Notes: generated from the sequence alone by a model not told the origin. DNA of 26,122 bases from Proteromonas lacertae (GCA_002245135.1 NGBS01000075.1:1-26122); one strand, 5' to 3'; counted from the first letter of the stretch, positions 1-8,329 are shown. Numbers and translations are program-made.

Positions 1-63
1 AGGAAGCATTTAGTCAAAAAGGACGGTTCTAAGCCCGTTCCGAAAACCGAGAAAGTGACTTAG
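1..63 (+). CDS. C-terminal end of an unidentified gene (partial)
   Basis: Frame 1 is open from the first base to TAG at 61-63 and gives a short Lys/Pro-rich tail ending KPVPKTEKVT. Its codons (ccc, ccg, acc, gac, gtg) are much richer in G+C than those of any other gene here, which in A+T-rich protists often marks a highly expressed gene such as one for a ribosomal or translation protein. Twenty residues are too few to identify the family. Being real coding sequence is an inference from codon choice and the clean stop. Confidence 0.4.
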   Translation, partial: RKHLVKKDGSKPVPKTEKVT

Positions 64-152
64 TTGAAAATCTCTCAGATTCTGAGTAATATTTTTATTA
101 AATTTTATTTTTGCTATTTTTTTTATTATTATTATTATGTCAACAAAAAGTA

Positions 153-468
153 TATGGGAGCCTATGCAAGTGATACTAACAACCAGGCTGTATATAAAAT
201 ACCTTCTGTAGCTAACGCGCCAAATGCAGAATCTAATAAATCTAATGAGCCTATAAGAAATGAAGTACCTTCATTAAATTTATCTGAAGCAGAAAGAATT
301 AACCAGGAGGCAGAAGATATATTAAAGAAGCTAAGTCAAAGTAGATCAGTAAATGAATTACCTATAGGTGGTTGTAATGAGATTACTGGTCATGTAAACA
401 TAGCATCACCTCAGCAAATAGAAAATATACTACTTATGTGGAAACTTGTACTTTTAGAATCCAAGTGA
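153..468 (+). CDS. hypothetical protein, N-terminal part or single exon
   Basis: This frame is open from 64, but the stretch before about 150 is poly-T/TTA sequence translating to F/Y runs, typical of intergenic DNA or an intron, so the ATG at 153 is the more sensible start. The product is polar, about 100 residues, with an Asn/Ser-rich start and a predicted helix (LSEAERINQEAEDILKKLSQ). I do not recognise a family. The next open frame (458-808) begins directly after TTTTAG, which fits the TAG acceptors of this genome, so the two may be exons of one gene; I cannot fix the donor. It could be a host gene or a flank of the capsid element. Confidence 0.35.
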
Positions 469-808
469 ATGTAATATATTCAATCTATGTAATAGTCAAA
501 AGATTAATTTCTGTGTAAGACATATAGATCCTATTATTAGATTATGTGAAAATGCAAGTACTCCATATGGTATTATTATAAGAAGTTTAAATCAAACAGT
601 GAAAGCATTATTTGAAATATCTTCAGAAAATAGAAGTAATTTTATATGTGTATGTAAAACAGAGAGAGAATGGGACCTTTATGATAAGTTATGTTATCAT
701 ATATTTAATACGAATAAGCACAATTCAAAATACAGAAATAGTTGCTTATTTTTAAATTTACAATTAATTAATATTAATAAAATTATTTCATTTTATCTTA
801 TATTTTGA
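458..808 (+). CDS. hypothetical protein, Cys-containing segment
   Basis: An open frame starting right after a TAG that could be a splice acceptor. The first 90 residues look like real protein: mixed composition, several cysteines (ECNIFNLCNS, FICVCKTE) and a segment containing WDLYDKLCYHIF. The last 25 residues are I/N/F-rich and may be read-through into non-coding DNA, so the true end may lie near 740-750. No family recognised. The likeliest relation is downstream exon of the gene starting at 153. Confidence 0.3.
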   Translation, partial: NPSECNIFNLCNSQKINFCVRHIDPIIRLCENASTPYGIIIRSLNQTVKALFEISSENRSNFICVCKTEREWDLYDKLCYHIFNTNKHNSKYRNSCLFLNLQLININKIISFYLIF

Positions 809-1048
809 AATTAACTTATTTTTAAATTTTGAAACGACTAAATAATTAAAAGCCTCACATGATCTTTATTTTGAATTTCTATTGGACCACTTGTAATTAG
901 TAATTCATTGGTTGAGAATATCTTTTTATGTCTGTCACCTATCAGATAGATAAAGAGAATGTTTATGTAAGCTTACCACAAGTTAATATAGCTTACTTAA
1001 CATTCCAAGGTAAATATTAAGCAAGTAGAAGCAAAAACTAATTATCAT

Positions 1049-1675
1049 TTGTTATCCTTTAATAGAATTAAGGTGCAGACATATAATAATGTAGCTATAA
1101 GAAATTTACAGAAGGAAGTGGTCCAACCATTAAACAAATTATATATTGGGATTATTAATCAGATGTATTCCGAATTCAAGAACGATCCAGATTTATTGGA
1201 GTTGATTATGAAGTGGGGAAATAAGCTTTATTTCAAGTTCCCTAAAGAAAACATGGAATCTCCTAAAGTTAATGTTTGGAGTTGGGATTCAAAAGGTTAT
1301 AATATTATGGAAGGTAGACTTCATTGGTGTGAATTTGATGTAAGAATCAGACAATTTTCTGTGATTCAATCTAAAGATGGTGTAGGTAACTTTTATATTT
1401 ATCCTAAATTTGAGTTGGATTCTAGTATTGTGGATTTAACACCATCTACTAAACTTATAGAAGATGTTAGTAATTTAGAATCAGAATCTGGAATTGTAGC
1501 ACCTAATAATTCTGCTATTAATGATGATGATGATGATTTAGAGAATGCAGATACAGAACCAACAACACCTAATTTGAATTTAAGTGTTAAAAGAGAAACA
1601 TATGGTTCTGCTAATGATTTTAATAATAATAATAATAGACAGAATAATGTTAACAAGAAGTATAAAAAGAATTAG
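1049..1675 (+). CDS. hypothetical protein with acidic Asn-rich tail
   Basis: A 208-codon frame with no ATG near its beginning (1049 is TTG), so the N-terminus must lie in an upstream exon or be missing; a plausible ATG-led open stretch begins at 928 in another frame. The first 130 residues look globular, with aromatic-rich strands such as VNVWSWDSKGYNIMEGRLHW. The end carries a poly-Asp run (NDDDDDLE), a poly-Asn run and a basic end (NKKYKKN). That tail resembles a disordered, possibly nuclear tail, but function is unknown. It converges on the minus-strand element gene ending at 1734. Host gene or element gene cannot be decided. Confidence 0.5.
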   Translation: MLSFNRIKVQTYNNVAIRNLQKEVVQPLNKLYIGIINQMYSEFKNDPDLLELIMKWGNKLYFKFPKENMESPKVNVWSWDSKGYNIMEGRLHWCEFDVRIRQFSVIQSKDGVGNFYIYPKFELDSSIVDLTPSTKLIEDVSNLESESGIVAPNNSAINDDDDDLENADTEPTTPNLNLSVKRETYGSANDFNNNNNRQNNVNKKYKKN

Positions 1676-1733
1676 TTTAATTAATACTAATTATTACTAA
1701 TTATTAATTACTAATTACTAATTACTACTACTA
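1676..1733. repeat. TAATTACTAAT-type simple repeat between convergent genes
   Basis: The 58 bp between two convergent stops consist of degenerate repeats of ATTACTAATT/TACTAATTA units ending in ACTACTACT. It is low-complexity DNA separating the 3' ends of the gene at 1049-1675 and the minus-strand element gene. Confidence 0.6.
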
Positions 1734-2505
1734 TTAAAATGTTTCACCTTTATAATTTCTGTTTGTATAAATATAACAAGTTTGAATAGGAATTTCAAAA
1801 ATTCCTTCTTCTGTATTCATATATTGAACACCAAAATGTATATTAGTATGATCAGTTTGTTCGTTTAAATATATAGATCGTAAAATATTAGAACCTCTAT
1901 CATTTACTATTATACTAAAACTCATTCCTCCACCTACATCTATTAAATCAAGATATTCATTTAAACTATTTTTATATGATTCATTTGGTATATTCCAATC
2001 ATCTAATCTTTTGATTTCAAATTTACCATAACTACTAACATCTTCATAGAAAATAATAGGTTGTTTGATCTTAAAAAGTATAAAATTAGGATAAAAATCT
2101 AAATGAATTATGTGGAGAACTTGAATATGTCTTATCAAAGTTCCAAACAGTAAAAGAGAATGAAACCATTTGTCTTCCACATAATGTTGGATATCCAATA
2201 GGAGTTAATCCTTGAGCTACATAACGTTGAATTTGTATCACTTGTTTAGTTGTAGCTAATCCAATAATATCATCTTTCTTTACAACATCTTTAACATCTT
2301 CTTTAGATGCTAATACTGTAACATCTGGCATTTTAGTATTTTGTTCTTCAATCATATTTTCTATCTTAGTTAATTCCTTACTCACTGCTCCTATATCTCC
2401 ACTACTAGATACAGCTATTTTTTTTGCTACATGTCCAAACATATTTATGTTGTATTGGCAATAAGAAAAAATAAATAAAAATAAAATAAAAATAATAAAA
2501 AACAT
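1734..2505 (-). pseudogene. unassigned gene region of the capsid element, looks broken
   Basis: Last gene region of the minus-strand block, directly downstream of the ATPase. A possible start at 2505 gives a hydrophobic N-terminal stretch (MFFIIFILFLFIFSYCQ) followed by a helical segment rich in Lys, Asp and Ser. The downstream part is rich in beta-type sequence (SIIVNDRGSN, QTCYIYTNRNY). A membrane-anchored or fibre-like virion protein would fit such a layout, but I recognise no family. The region appears broken and is treated as a fossil part of the element. Confidence 0.4.
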
Positions 2506-2527
2506 TATTATTAAATAATAACATATA

Positions 2528-3337
2528 TTATTCACTATCAGAATTATTATTAGAAATATCAGTATCAATATCACTATCACTAATATCACTATTAATATTA
2601 TTAAATTTTAAATCGAAATTTATTCTAAATTCATGCGTTACGTTGTCTATGTATAAGAAAGAATGATTGTTATAAGTAGTAGCTGTTTTATAAAGATCTT
2701 TGAACTTATTAAAATCTATCCATATATTTAAACTATGATATAAGTTCTTTAAATTAGCTTGGGAAAGATTCTTAAAAACTAAGCAATAGTCAAGTTGTAA
2801 CCTAGAACTAGGTGTTATATCAGTTATATATTGACTTGAAATAATTACTTTACTTTTATAATGTCTATTAGACTTTAATAACTTTGAAATAGATCTATTG
2901 CATAAGTCATAAGATATATCATCAAAAATAAATATATTTTCAGGATAGTCAAAATTCTTTTTATCTACTTCTTTTATATTTTCTAATACAGCATCTAAAA
3001 CGTTTATTCTTTCATCATCTACTATACTATCATAACAATGATACTCTATTTCATTATATTTCAACATATCTGTTATTTTTTCATAAATTATATCTTTTGT
3101 TATTGTGCCAACAAAGAAATAAACAACTTGATCACTTTTGGATAATAACAGGTGTTGAATCATATTAAAAATTAACGTTGTTTTACCAGAATTTTTCTTA
3201 GCTAATACAAAAATATTGCAGAAAGGTTCTGAAAAGTAATCATAACCAACAACAGATTTTTTACCCTTTTTCTTTTTTATTTTTTCAACAGACTCTACAG
3301 GGTTTATAGTAATATCGTTTATTTTTTCAAGTTGCAT
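2528..3337 (-). CDS. DNA-packaging ATPase (A32/FtsK-HerA type) of the capsid element
   Basis: A 269-residue P-loop ATPase, close to the usual size of the packaging ATPases of Polintons, virophages and large DNA viruses. Walker A is at residues 46-54 (AKKNSGKTT). Walker B is at about 135-140 (IFIFDD), followed by ISYDL. A conserved-looking sensor segment (KVIISSQYITDITPSSR) follows, with the Gln and Arg expected in this family. The first 30 residues are Lys-rich, and the C-terminus is an Asp/Ser/Asn-rich tail. In the family it pumps DNA into preformed capsids. It lies 88 bp downstream of the major capsid gene on the same strand, the usual neighbourhood. The frame looks whole. Confidence 0.82.
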   Translation of the reverse strand: MQLEKINDITINPVESVEKIKKKKGKKSVVGYDYFSEPFCNIFVLAKKNSGKTTLIFNMIQHLLLSKSDQVVYFFVGTITKDIIYEKITDMLKYNEIEYHCYDSIVDDERINVLDAVLENIKEVDKKNFDYPENIFIFDDISYDLCNRSISKLLKSNRHYKSKVIISSQYITDITPSSRLQLDYCLVFKNLSQANLKNLYHSLNIWIDFNKFKDLYKTATTYNNHSFLYIDNVTHEFRINFDLKFNNINSDISDSDIDTDISNNNSDSE

Positions 3338-3425
3338 TTATTTAATATAAGAAATATTAAAAGACAAAAAGAATAATAGAAATAGTCGATATAAGTAATA
3401 TAAGAAATATAAAGAGAATAGTTAT

Positions 3426-4862
3426 TTAAACAACACTAACAATACCACTTCCATTAATAGTACATAATCTACCTGTAATAATATAAAATTTATGACATAT
3501 TCTATGTGTTGTAAATGCTGGATCTCCAGGACAACTAATTTCAAAAGTAATTTTTAAATCAGCAGCTAAAGGTCTACCTGCTTGATTCTTAATATTATCT
3601 AAATCTCTTGAACCAAAGTTTAAAATTTCGAAAAATTTCTCATTGAAACTTTTATCTTGTCTGAAAACATCATACCATGAGTCTTTAAAATAATCTTGTA
3701 CCATCATATAACTATCATAATATTGCATTAAAGCATAATCTGGTTGATGAACAAAGTCGTTTATCATCCATCTAAATTGTGCATTTTCTGGTATACGTAA
3801 CCATTTACTATCGTCTTCATCCCATGGTCTATAAATTATAAATCTTAAAAATGGTCCATTAGAACTATTCAATGTAAAACTATAATTGAATATTCCATTA
3901 GGAGAACTATAAGAAACTTGATGACATCTAAAATCATTGAATTGTATTGGTTTAGATAAACAATAGTTTTTAGTATTGTTATTGCATTGACTATCCTTAT
4001 TATAATATGCATAAAATCTCATATTTTCTATTTTTATGTTATTTTCAACAACTTCTGGTGTTCTAAAAGTACATGCATTATCTAAAGCATCGCCAGCTGT
4101 TTTAAAAGTAGCTTTATTAGCATAAGATTTAAATGGACCAAATTTATCAATAGTTTGGAATTTAACACATATATACATACGTTCTGCAAAGAATACATCA
4201 CTTTTCATTGCTGCAAATGTATTATAAAATCTTCCTAAAGGTATTTTAACATGTAATCTAAATTCTGGCTCATTATCATATGTATAACGATCACCGTCAG
4301 AATTTTTTATTTTATTATTATTATTCCATGGTATTGCAAACTCAGCTTCATCTTGAACAACTTTATCTTTTATTATATCATTCCATTTTAATTGTATGCC
4401 ATCATAATAATTTGCTTGATAATATTGATCTGGTCTTTTACGAACAATTTCATCCATAAATATACGATATGGTTCATAACTATCATCAACTCTAACTAAA
4501 TCTGTACCTGTCTGATTGCATATTCTGAATGAAGCAATACCAAAACCTTCTTTTAATCCTTTAATAAAATTAGGATAACTATCTTTATCACTAGTTTTAT
4601 CACCAGTCCATCCTTTTACAGTACTTTTAATTTGTGTAGTTCTAATAACAAGATCATACTGAATGTAAGACTTAGACAAGTTAATTATGTTATCTCCGCT
4701 TAATTCAAACTTTATTTCTTGAGTATATGTATCTCCATTTATAGTCCAATCACTTGCTGATCCAACTGGACTTAATTTTACATACTGATAAAAAGGAAGC
4801 ATAACAGGTGTCTCTACACCATGTTTTTGTTCTTTAGGAATAGATAAAGACATATTAAGCAA
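3426..4862 (-). CDS. double-jelly-roll major capsid protein of the capsid element
   Basis: A 478-residue protein rich in beta strands, with few cysteines and no signal peptide. The start resembles the first jelly roll of Polinton/virophage-type major capsid proteins: a strand followed by FELSGDNIINLSKSYIQYDL, equivalent to the I-F-x-I-x-G/INLSKSYI signature. A loop GTDLVRVDDSYEPYR comes next, and a second strand-rich half ends near GDPAFTTHRICHKFYI. The call rests on this pattern, on length, and on position between a penton-like gene and a packaging ATPase; fold comparison would be needed for certainty. Starts 27 bp after the upstream capsid gene's stop. The frame looks whole. Confidence 0.7.
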   Translation of the reverse strand: MLNMSLSIPKEQKHGVETPVMLPFYQYVKLSPVGSASDWTINGDTYTQEIKFELSGDNIINLSKSYIQYDLVIRTTQIKSTVKGWTGDKTSDKDSYPNFIKGLKEGFGIASFRICNQTGTDLVRVDDSYEPYRIFMDEIVRKRPDQYYQANYYDGIQLKWNDIIKDKVVQDEAEFAIPWNNNNKIKNSDGDRYTYDNEPEFRLHVKIPLGRFYNTFAAMKSDVFFAERMYICVKFQTIDKFGPFKSYANKATFKTAGDALDNACTFRTPEVVENNIKIENMRFYAYYNKDSQCNNNTKNYCLSKPIQFNDFRCHQVSYSSPNGIFNYSFTLNSSNGPFLRFIIYRPWDEDDSKWLRIPENAQFRWMINDFVHQPDYALMQYYDSYMMVQDYFKDSWYDVFRQDKSFNEKFFEILNFGSRDLDNIKNQAGRPLAADLKITFEISCPGDPAFTTHRICHKFYIITGRLCTINGSGIVSVV

Positions 4863-4889
4863 AGAAATAATAGATTAAAAAGAAATTAA

Positions 4890-5879
4890 TTAAGTTCTTT
4901 TAAAAACAACAATACTCATACAAAACTCTATATTATCTAAATTCAACTCATAACCATTTTGCTGTGTAATCTGCAAAATGATCTGACCATTACTATAAGT
5001 ATTATTAAACTTTTTACTAGTATTAAAAATATCATAATTCTGATAAGTGATAAAACTTGATTCAGGATTTGTTATAGGAATACTATCTAAAACATGACTA
5101 TCTTGGTCTATATTTACTATATCCATTCTAATAGTAATGGAAGTAACCCATATTAAAGTAGGTCTGAAAGGTAATTGAACTAATGGTAATTGTCTTTCAA
5201 TATATCTTTCTTTATTATCTTTAATCATACCTGGTTCAAATTTAATATTACCTTCTGGATTATAACAATCAAAATAACCTTTCTTTGATATACCAAAATA
5301 TTTATATGCTAAATCTTTAGTAACTATTTTAATAGTTTTAATCCAACATATTGGATAACTATATTTACCACTACTTTTAACAGGATCATATAAGACTGTT
5401 GTTTTACCAACTATTTGTAAGTGATTAGTTTGAAAATCATCTTTATCATCTATTTCAAATATATCACCTATAAACATTTGCATATTCTTATCATCCTCTG
5501 ATAATACTTCTTCATTATAAGGCATAAAATCTTTTAATGTAATATCTTTGAATACATTGTTAATAATCTTAAGTATTTGATCTTGAGTATAAAAACCTTC
5601 TGGTATTTTAACTCCTTTATATAATTCATCTCTATCAAATTTATAAGATCCATAACTTGGATTAACTTGTAAATCTATGAATATACTGAAAGTGTCATTA
5701 GTATCCTCTTGTATAGTAGGAAAACTATTTGGAATAACACAGTCTTTCAATGAAATGTCAGAATAATCTTCATCGAATGCAGGTAAATGCAAAACTTTTT
5801 TATACTTAGTAGAAAACTGATTAGCAGAAGATACCATATCAGAATTAAGGTAATAAGTACGATGTTCATAAGGAATCAT
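4890..5879 (-). CDS. penton-like minor capsid protein of the capsid element
   Basis: A 329-residue protein whose first 60 residues follow the pattern of Polinton/polinton-like virus minor capsid (penton) proteins: RTYYLNSDMVSSANQFS, then a hydrophobic strand and VLHLPAF, then SLKDCVIPNSFPTI, equivalent to the family's W/L-x-V-A-L-x-E-I-x-x-P-N segment. The rest is beta-rich, fitting a single jelly roll with insertions. It is the first gene of the minus-strand block, 27 bp before the major capsid gene. The ATG at 5879 is the natural start, about 110 bp from the divergent gene at 5988. The frame looks whole. Confidence 0.65.
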   Translation of the reverse strand: MIPYEHRTYYLNSDMVSSANQFSTKYKKVLHLPAFDEDYSDISLKDCVIPNSFPTIQEDTNDTFSIFIDLQVNPSYGSYKFDRDELYKGVKIPEGFYTQDQILKIINNVFKDITLKDFMPYNEEVLSEDDKNMQMFIGDIFEIDDKDDFQTNHLQIVGKTTVLYDPVKSSGKYSYPICWIKTIKIVTKDLAYKYFGISKKGYFDCYNPEGNIKFEPGMIKDNKERYIERQLPLVQLPFRPTLIWVTSITIRMDIVNIDQDSHVLDSIPITNPESSFITYQNYDIFNTSKKFNNTYSNGQIILQITQQNGYELNLDNIEFCMSIVVFKRT

Positions 5880-5987
5880 TTGTTTTTATATAAATGTGTG
5901 ACCGAAATTGAAGAAATAAGCATAATAAGCATTATTAATATTATAAGCATTTTGCACAATTTAATATCTTTAATTTCTGTTTATACA

Positions 5988-6626
5988 ATGAGCGTAGAAA
6001 ATTCTAAGCAATCTAAAAAGGTTAATCTATGTTTGAATAACTTAGATAAGCATATAATAATGCGATGTTTCAGAAATGATGGTAAAATTAGATCTCCCAC
6101 TAGAACTAAACTTTATAATTACATCTCTGGTATGAAGTCTGAACTCACATACAACGAAATTAGATATATACTACAGTACATTGATCCAGAGTATCAATGC
6201 GATGTAGAAGAAAGGCTTAAAAAAGGCTTATGGTTTAGAGACTTAAGTAAAGAATTCGCAATAGATGAGAACAATTTACCTCCATTCTCATCATCATCAT
6301 TCATAAGAAGTTTTAATAACAAAGAGAAGAGGACTATGGGTCAAAAAAGGATTATAGAAAACCAACAAAATATTCAACAACAATTAAAGAAGATAATTAA
6401 TCTAAATGAACAAGTCAAGAAGATAATCCCATCTGAGACACTTATTAAAAACACATCAAAAGTAATAAATAGTAATTATAATACACTTTATTCTCTAAAT
6501 AATAGAGAAAGTAATAATAATAGCAATCTATCTCTTGATAGCATTAATGATATCGCACGTGATGAATGTTATATGAGTTACAACAATCTATTTAATGATA
6601 GTTTGAATAATGGTTATATGTATTAA
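5988..6626 (+). CDS. hypothetical helical protein
   Basis: The frame is open from 5787, but its first part overlaps the divergent capsid gene and reads I/S/L-rich intergenic DNA. The ATG at 5988 (MSVENSKQSKK) is the best start and gives 212 residues. The N-terminal 100 residues look like a compact helical domain (TRTKLYNYISGMKSELTYNE). A Gln/Asn-rich coiled-coil-like segment (NIQQQLKKIINLNEQVKK) and a disordered Asn-rich tail follow. No family recognised. It is divergent from the capsid block, so it could be an element gene (for example a regulator) or the first host gene beyond it. No introns are apparent. Confidence 0.55.
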   Translation: MSVENSKQSKKVNLCLNNLDKHIIMRCFRNDGKIRSPTRTKLYNYISGMKSELTYNEIRYILQYIDPEYQCDVEERLKKGLWFRDLSKEFAIDENNLPPFSSSSFIRSFNNKEKRTMGQKRIIENQQNIQQQLKKIINLNEQVKKIIPSETLIKNTSKVINSNYNTLYSLNNRESNNNSNLSLDSINDIARDECYMSYNNLFNDSLNNGYMY

Positions 6627-6710
6627 TATGTCTTTTATAGTTTTATTTTGTTTTTTTGTTAAAATTTTTAAATTAAATTGTTCAATTACTTTTAAAAAAC
6701 TCTGTTTTGA

Positions 6711-6986
6711 ATGGAAAACGATTATTTTAACATATTTCTAAGCGTCTTAGTCTTTATTCTCTATATTATAGCTATGGCATTGTGGAAATATATGAAATCT
6801 CACAATTGTTTACCTAATTCACAAGAACTATCAGATATGAGAGTCAATATGAATGAGATTATAGAGAGAGGTCTTGCTCATGAAGAAACTATCAACAATT
6901 TAAAAAGTCAGATTGAAATTAATGACATTTTGAAAAGCAAATCAAATATAAACTCAAAGATAGGTAGATATAAACAAACTATTTAA
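6711..6986 (+). CDS. small single-pass membrane protein
   Basis: A 91-residue protein with one clear membrane helix at residues 8-27 (IFLSVLVFILYIIAMALWKY), no Cys/His motif, and a charged helical C-terminal half that could form a coiled coil (MNEIIERGLAHEETINNLKS). It starts at the first ATG after an A+T-rich leader and lies 84 bp after the preceding gene on the same strand. Small membrane proteins of this shape are found both in hosts and in capsid-bearing elements, so assignment is open. Confidence 0.5.
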   Translation: MENDYFNIFLSVLVFILYIIAMALWKYMKSHNCLPNSQELSDMRVNMNEIIERGLAHEETINNLKSQIEINDILKSKSNINSKIGRYKQTI

Positions 6987-7047
6987 ATAAATATTGTTAC
7001 TATGTTATTAAATTGTTTATATATTGCTATTTAAAGTTTTTAAAAAT

Positions 7048-7085
7048 TTGGGTTATTAAAAATAAACAAAAATAAATTAACCCAA
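7048..7085. repeat. short inverted repeat TTGGGTTA/TAACCCAA
   Basis: Eight perfectly complementary bases (7048-7055 and 7078-7085) surround a 22-nt A+T-rich loop, about 45 bp before the ATG at 7132. It could act as a 3' end hairpin for the gene ending at 6986 or as a protein-binding site for the next gene. Chance is possible. Confidence 0.3.
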
Positions 7086-7395
7086 TTTACGTTTCATATT
7101 TTCTTAATTATTATTTTTTAAGTTAATATCTATGGCTAGGACTAGACCAAGTTGTTGTATGAGAACAGGAAGATGTAATGTATTAATATTTGTCTATTTA
7201 TGTTAGTATGCAACAAATGATAAAGAAAATGAGCATTTAAAAGCTCAATTAGAAACTGGTATAATTTATATCTATACTTTTATAGAAGATAAACATATCT
7301 ATAATGAATTAAAGAACACAGACAGCATAATTGTTCTTAATGATATAAATTTTTGTTGCCATTTCATATTTGAAATTTTAACCAGGAGTATAGGA

Positions 7396-7401
7396 GTTGA
7401 T
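7396..7401 (+). repeat. left target-site duplication GTTGAT
   Basis: The six bases directly before the transposon end TGTTGTTCCCC. The same six bases follow the right end at 8324-8329. The reading frame of the interrupted gene matches across the pair, which supports a true target duplication. Confidence 0.85.
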
Positions 7402-7684
7402 TGTTGTTCCCCGTATGGCGGAAATCCCTGTATGGCGGAAATCTATATTGCAGAATGATTCAATCAAAACTAATATGATATTCATGATGTTCGGAGTTAG
7501 TTATTAACAAATATATAATTAGTTTGTCATATGACCTACATCTGTGATATACTTTTTTATGAACTTCATTATTATCAATATTAAACTAAATTTTGAATAT
7601 TTTCTATTATAATGTATCAGTCACTACTAGAGTCTAAAATACATATTCTGATATGAATAGAATACATTATTTTTAATGTTAAGG
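7402..7684 (+). repeat. left arm of the 283-bp inverted repeat
   Basis: Complementary to 7758-8040 along its whole length, from TGTTGTTCCCC to AATGTTAAGG, with only scattered mismatches (for example the second block has CCCTGTATGG). A transcript across it would fold into a long double-stranded RNA. Confidence 0.9.
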
Positions 7685-7757
7685 TAATAAAAAAGGAAAT
7701 TAAAGAGCAGGCTTGAGTGAGGCTTGAACTTATTTTTTCTTTTTTCTTTTTTAACCG

Positions 7758-8040
7758 CCTTAACATTAAAAATAGTGAATTCTATTCATATCAGATAATG
7801 TATTTTAGACTCTAGTAGTGACTGATACATTATAATAGAAAATATTCAAAATTTAGTTTAATATTGATAATAATGAAGTTCATAAAAAAGTATATCACAG
7901 ATGTAGGTCATATGACAAACTAATTATATATTTGTTAATAACTAACTCCGAACATCATGAATATCATATTAGTTTTGATTGAATCATTCTGCAATATAGA
8001 TTTCCGCCATACAGGGATTTCCGCCATACGGGGAACAACA
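7758..8040 (-). repeat. right arm of the 283-bp inverted repeat
   Basis: Starts CCTTAACATT and ends GGGGAACAACA, the complement of the left arm. The base after it (8041) does not begin a GTTGAT, so the hairpin alone is not the insertion unit. Confidence 0.9.
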
Positions 8041-8191
8041 GGAATTTCATTATATTTTTTCGATTATCATAATAACCAGATGGAATTTTTTTATAATATT
8101 TTATAATATTCTTAGTTAGAATATGTACTAATAGAATATTAAATAATATTAAATATATTGGTGAATTGAGTGATATCGTCTTATGTCTTAC

Positions 8192-8323
8192 ATATGATAA
8201 AGTTTATTATATATTTGTTAATAACTAACTCCGATCATCATGAATATCATATTAGTTTTGATTGAATCATTCTGCAATATAGATTTCCGCCATACGGGGA
8301 TTTCCGCCATACGGGGAACAACA
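8192..8323 (-). repeat. third, shorter copy of the transposon end
   Basis: From about TATGATAAAGTTTATTATAT to GGGGAACAACA it repeats the outer part of the right arm, with more mismatches at its inner edge. It forms the true right terminus because the target duplication follows it. Confidence 0.85.
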
Positions 8324-8329
8324 GTTGAT
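8324..8329 (+). repeat. right target-site duplication GTTGAT
   Basis: Six bases following the right transposon end, identical to 7396-7401 and in the same codon phase of the interrupted gene. Confidence 0.85.

Larger units (their letters stand above)
1734..5879 (-). mobile_element. Polinton/Maverick-like or polinton-like virus fossil, capsid block
   Basis: Four gene regions in a row on the minus strand make the morphogenesis block known from Polintons and polinton-like viruses: penton-like minor capsid protein, double-jelly-roll major capsid protein, FtsK/HerA-type packaging ATPase and a further unassigned gene region. The first three frames look whole; the last looks broken, with about one break. 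I saw no integrase, protein-primed PolB or capsid protease anywhere in the window, and no terminal inverted repeats around the block. Outer limits are therefore unknown, and flanking unknown genes (1049-1675, 5988-6986) could belong to it. Base composition matches the surroundings, so it is well adapted or an old resident. Confidence 0.7.
7402..8323. mobile_element. non-autonomous hairpin DNA transposon (MITE-like), 922 bp
   Basis: Outer ends are TGTTGTTCCCCGTATGGCGG on the left and its complement on the right, with a 6-bp target duplication outside. Each end carries two tandem copies of a GTATGGCGGAAATCCC-like block, a likely transposase-binding array. Inside, 7402-7684 and 7758-8040 are near-perfect inverted arms of 283 bp around a 73-nt loop. 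A shorter third copy of the right end (8192-8323) follows after about 150 bp of A+T-rich filler. No transposase frame is present, so it must have been moved in trans. The family is not determined: 6-bp duplications are known for IS3EU and for Polinton integrases, while TG...CA ends are typical of integrase-type recombinases. Confidence 0.88.

Noticed and set aside
1399-1656. Minus-strand frame of 85 codons
   Set aside because: Antisense of the acidic, Asn-rich end of the 1049-1675 frame.
7402-8040. The 639-bp hairpin alone as the inserted unit
   Set aside because: GTTGAT before 7402 is not repeated after 8040 (GGAATT follows) but is repeated after 8323.
7402-8323. The transposon acting as a spliced intron
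   Set aside because: Its left edge has no GTAT donor and its right edge is ACA, not TAG, so it does not match the intron ends seen elsewhere.
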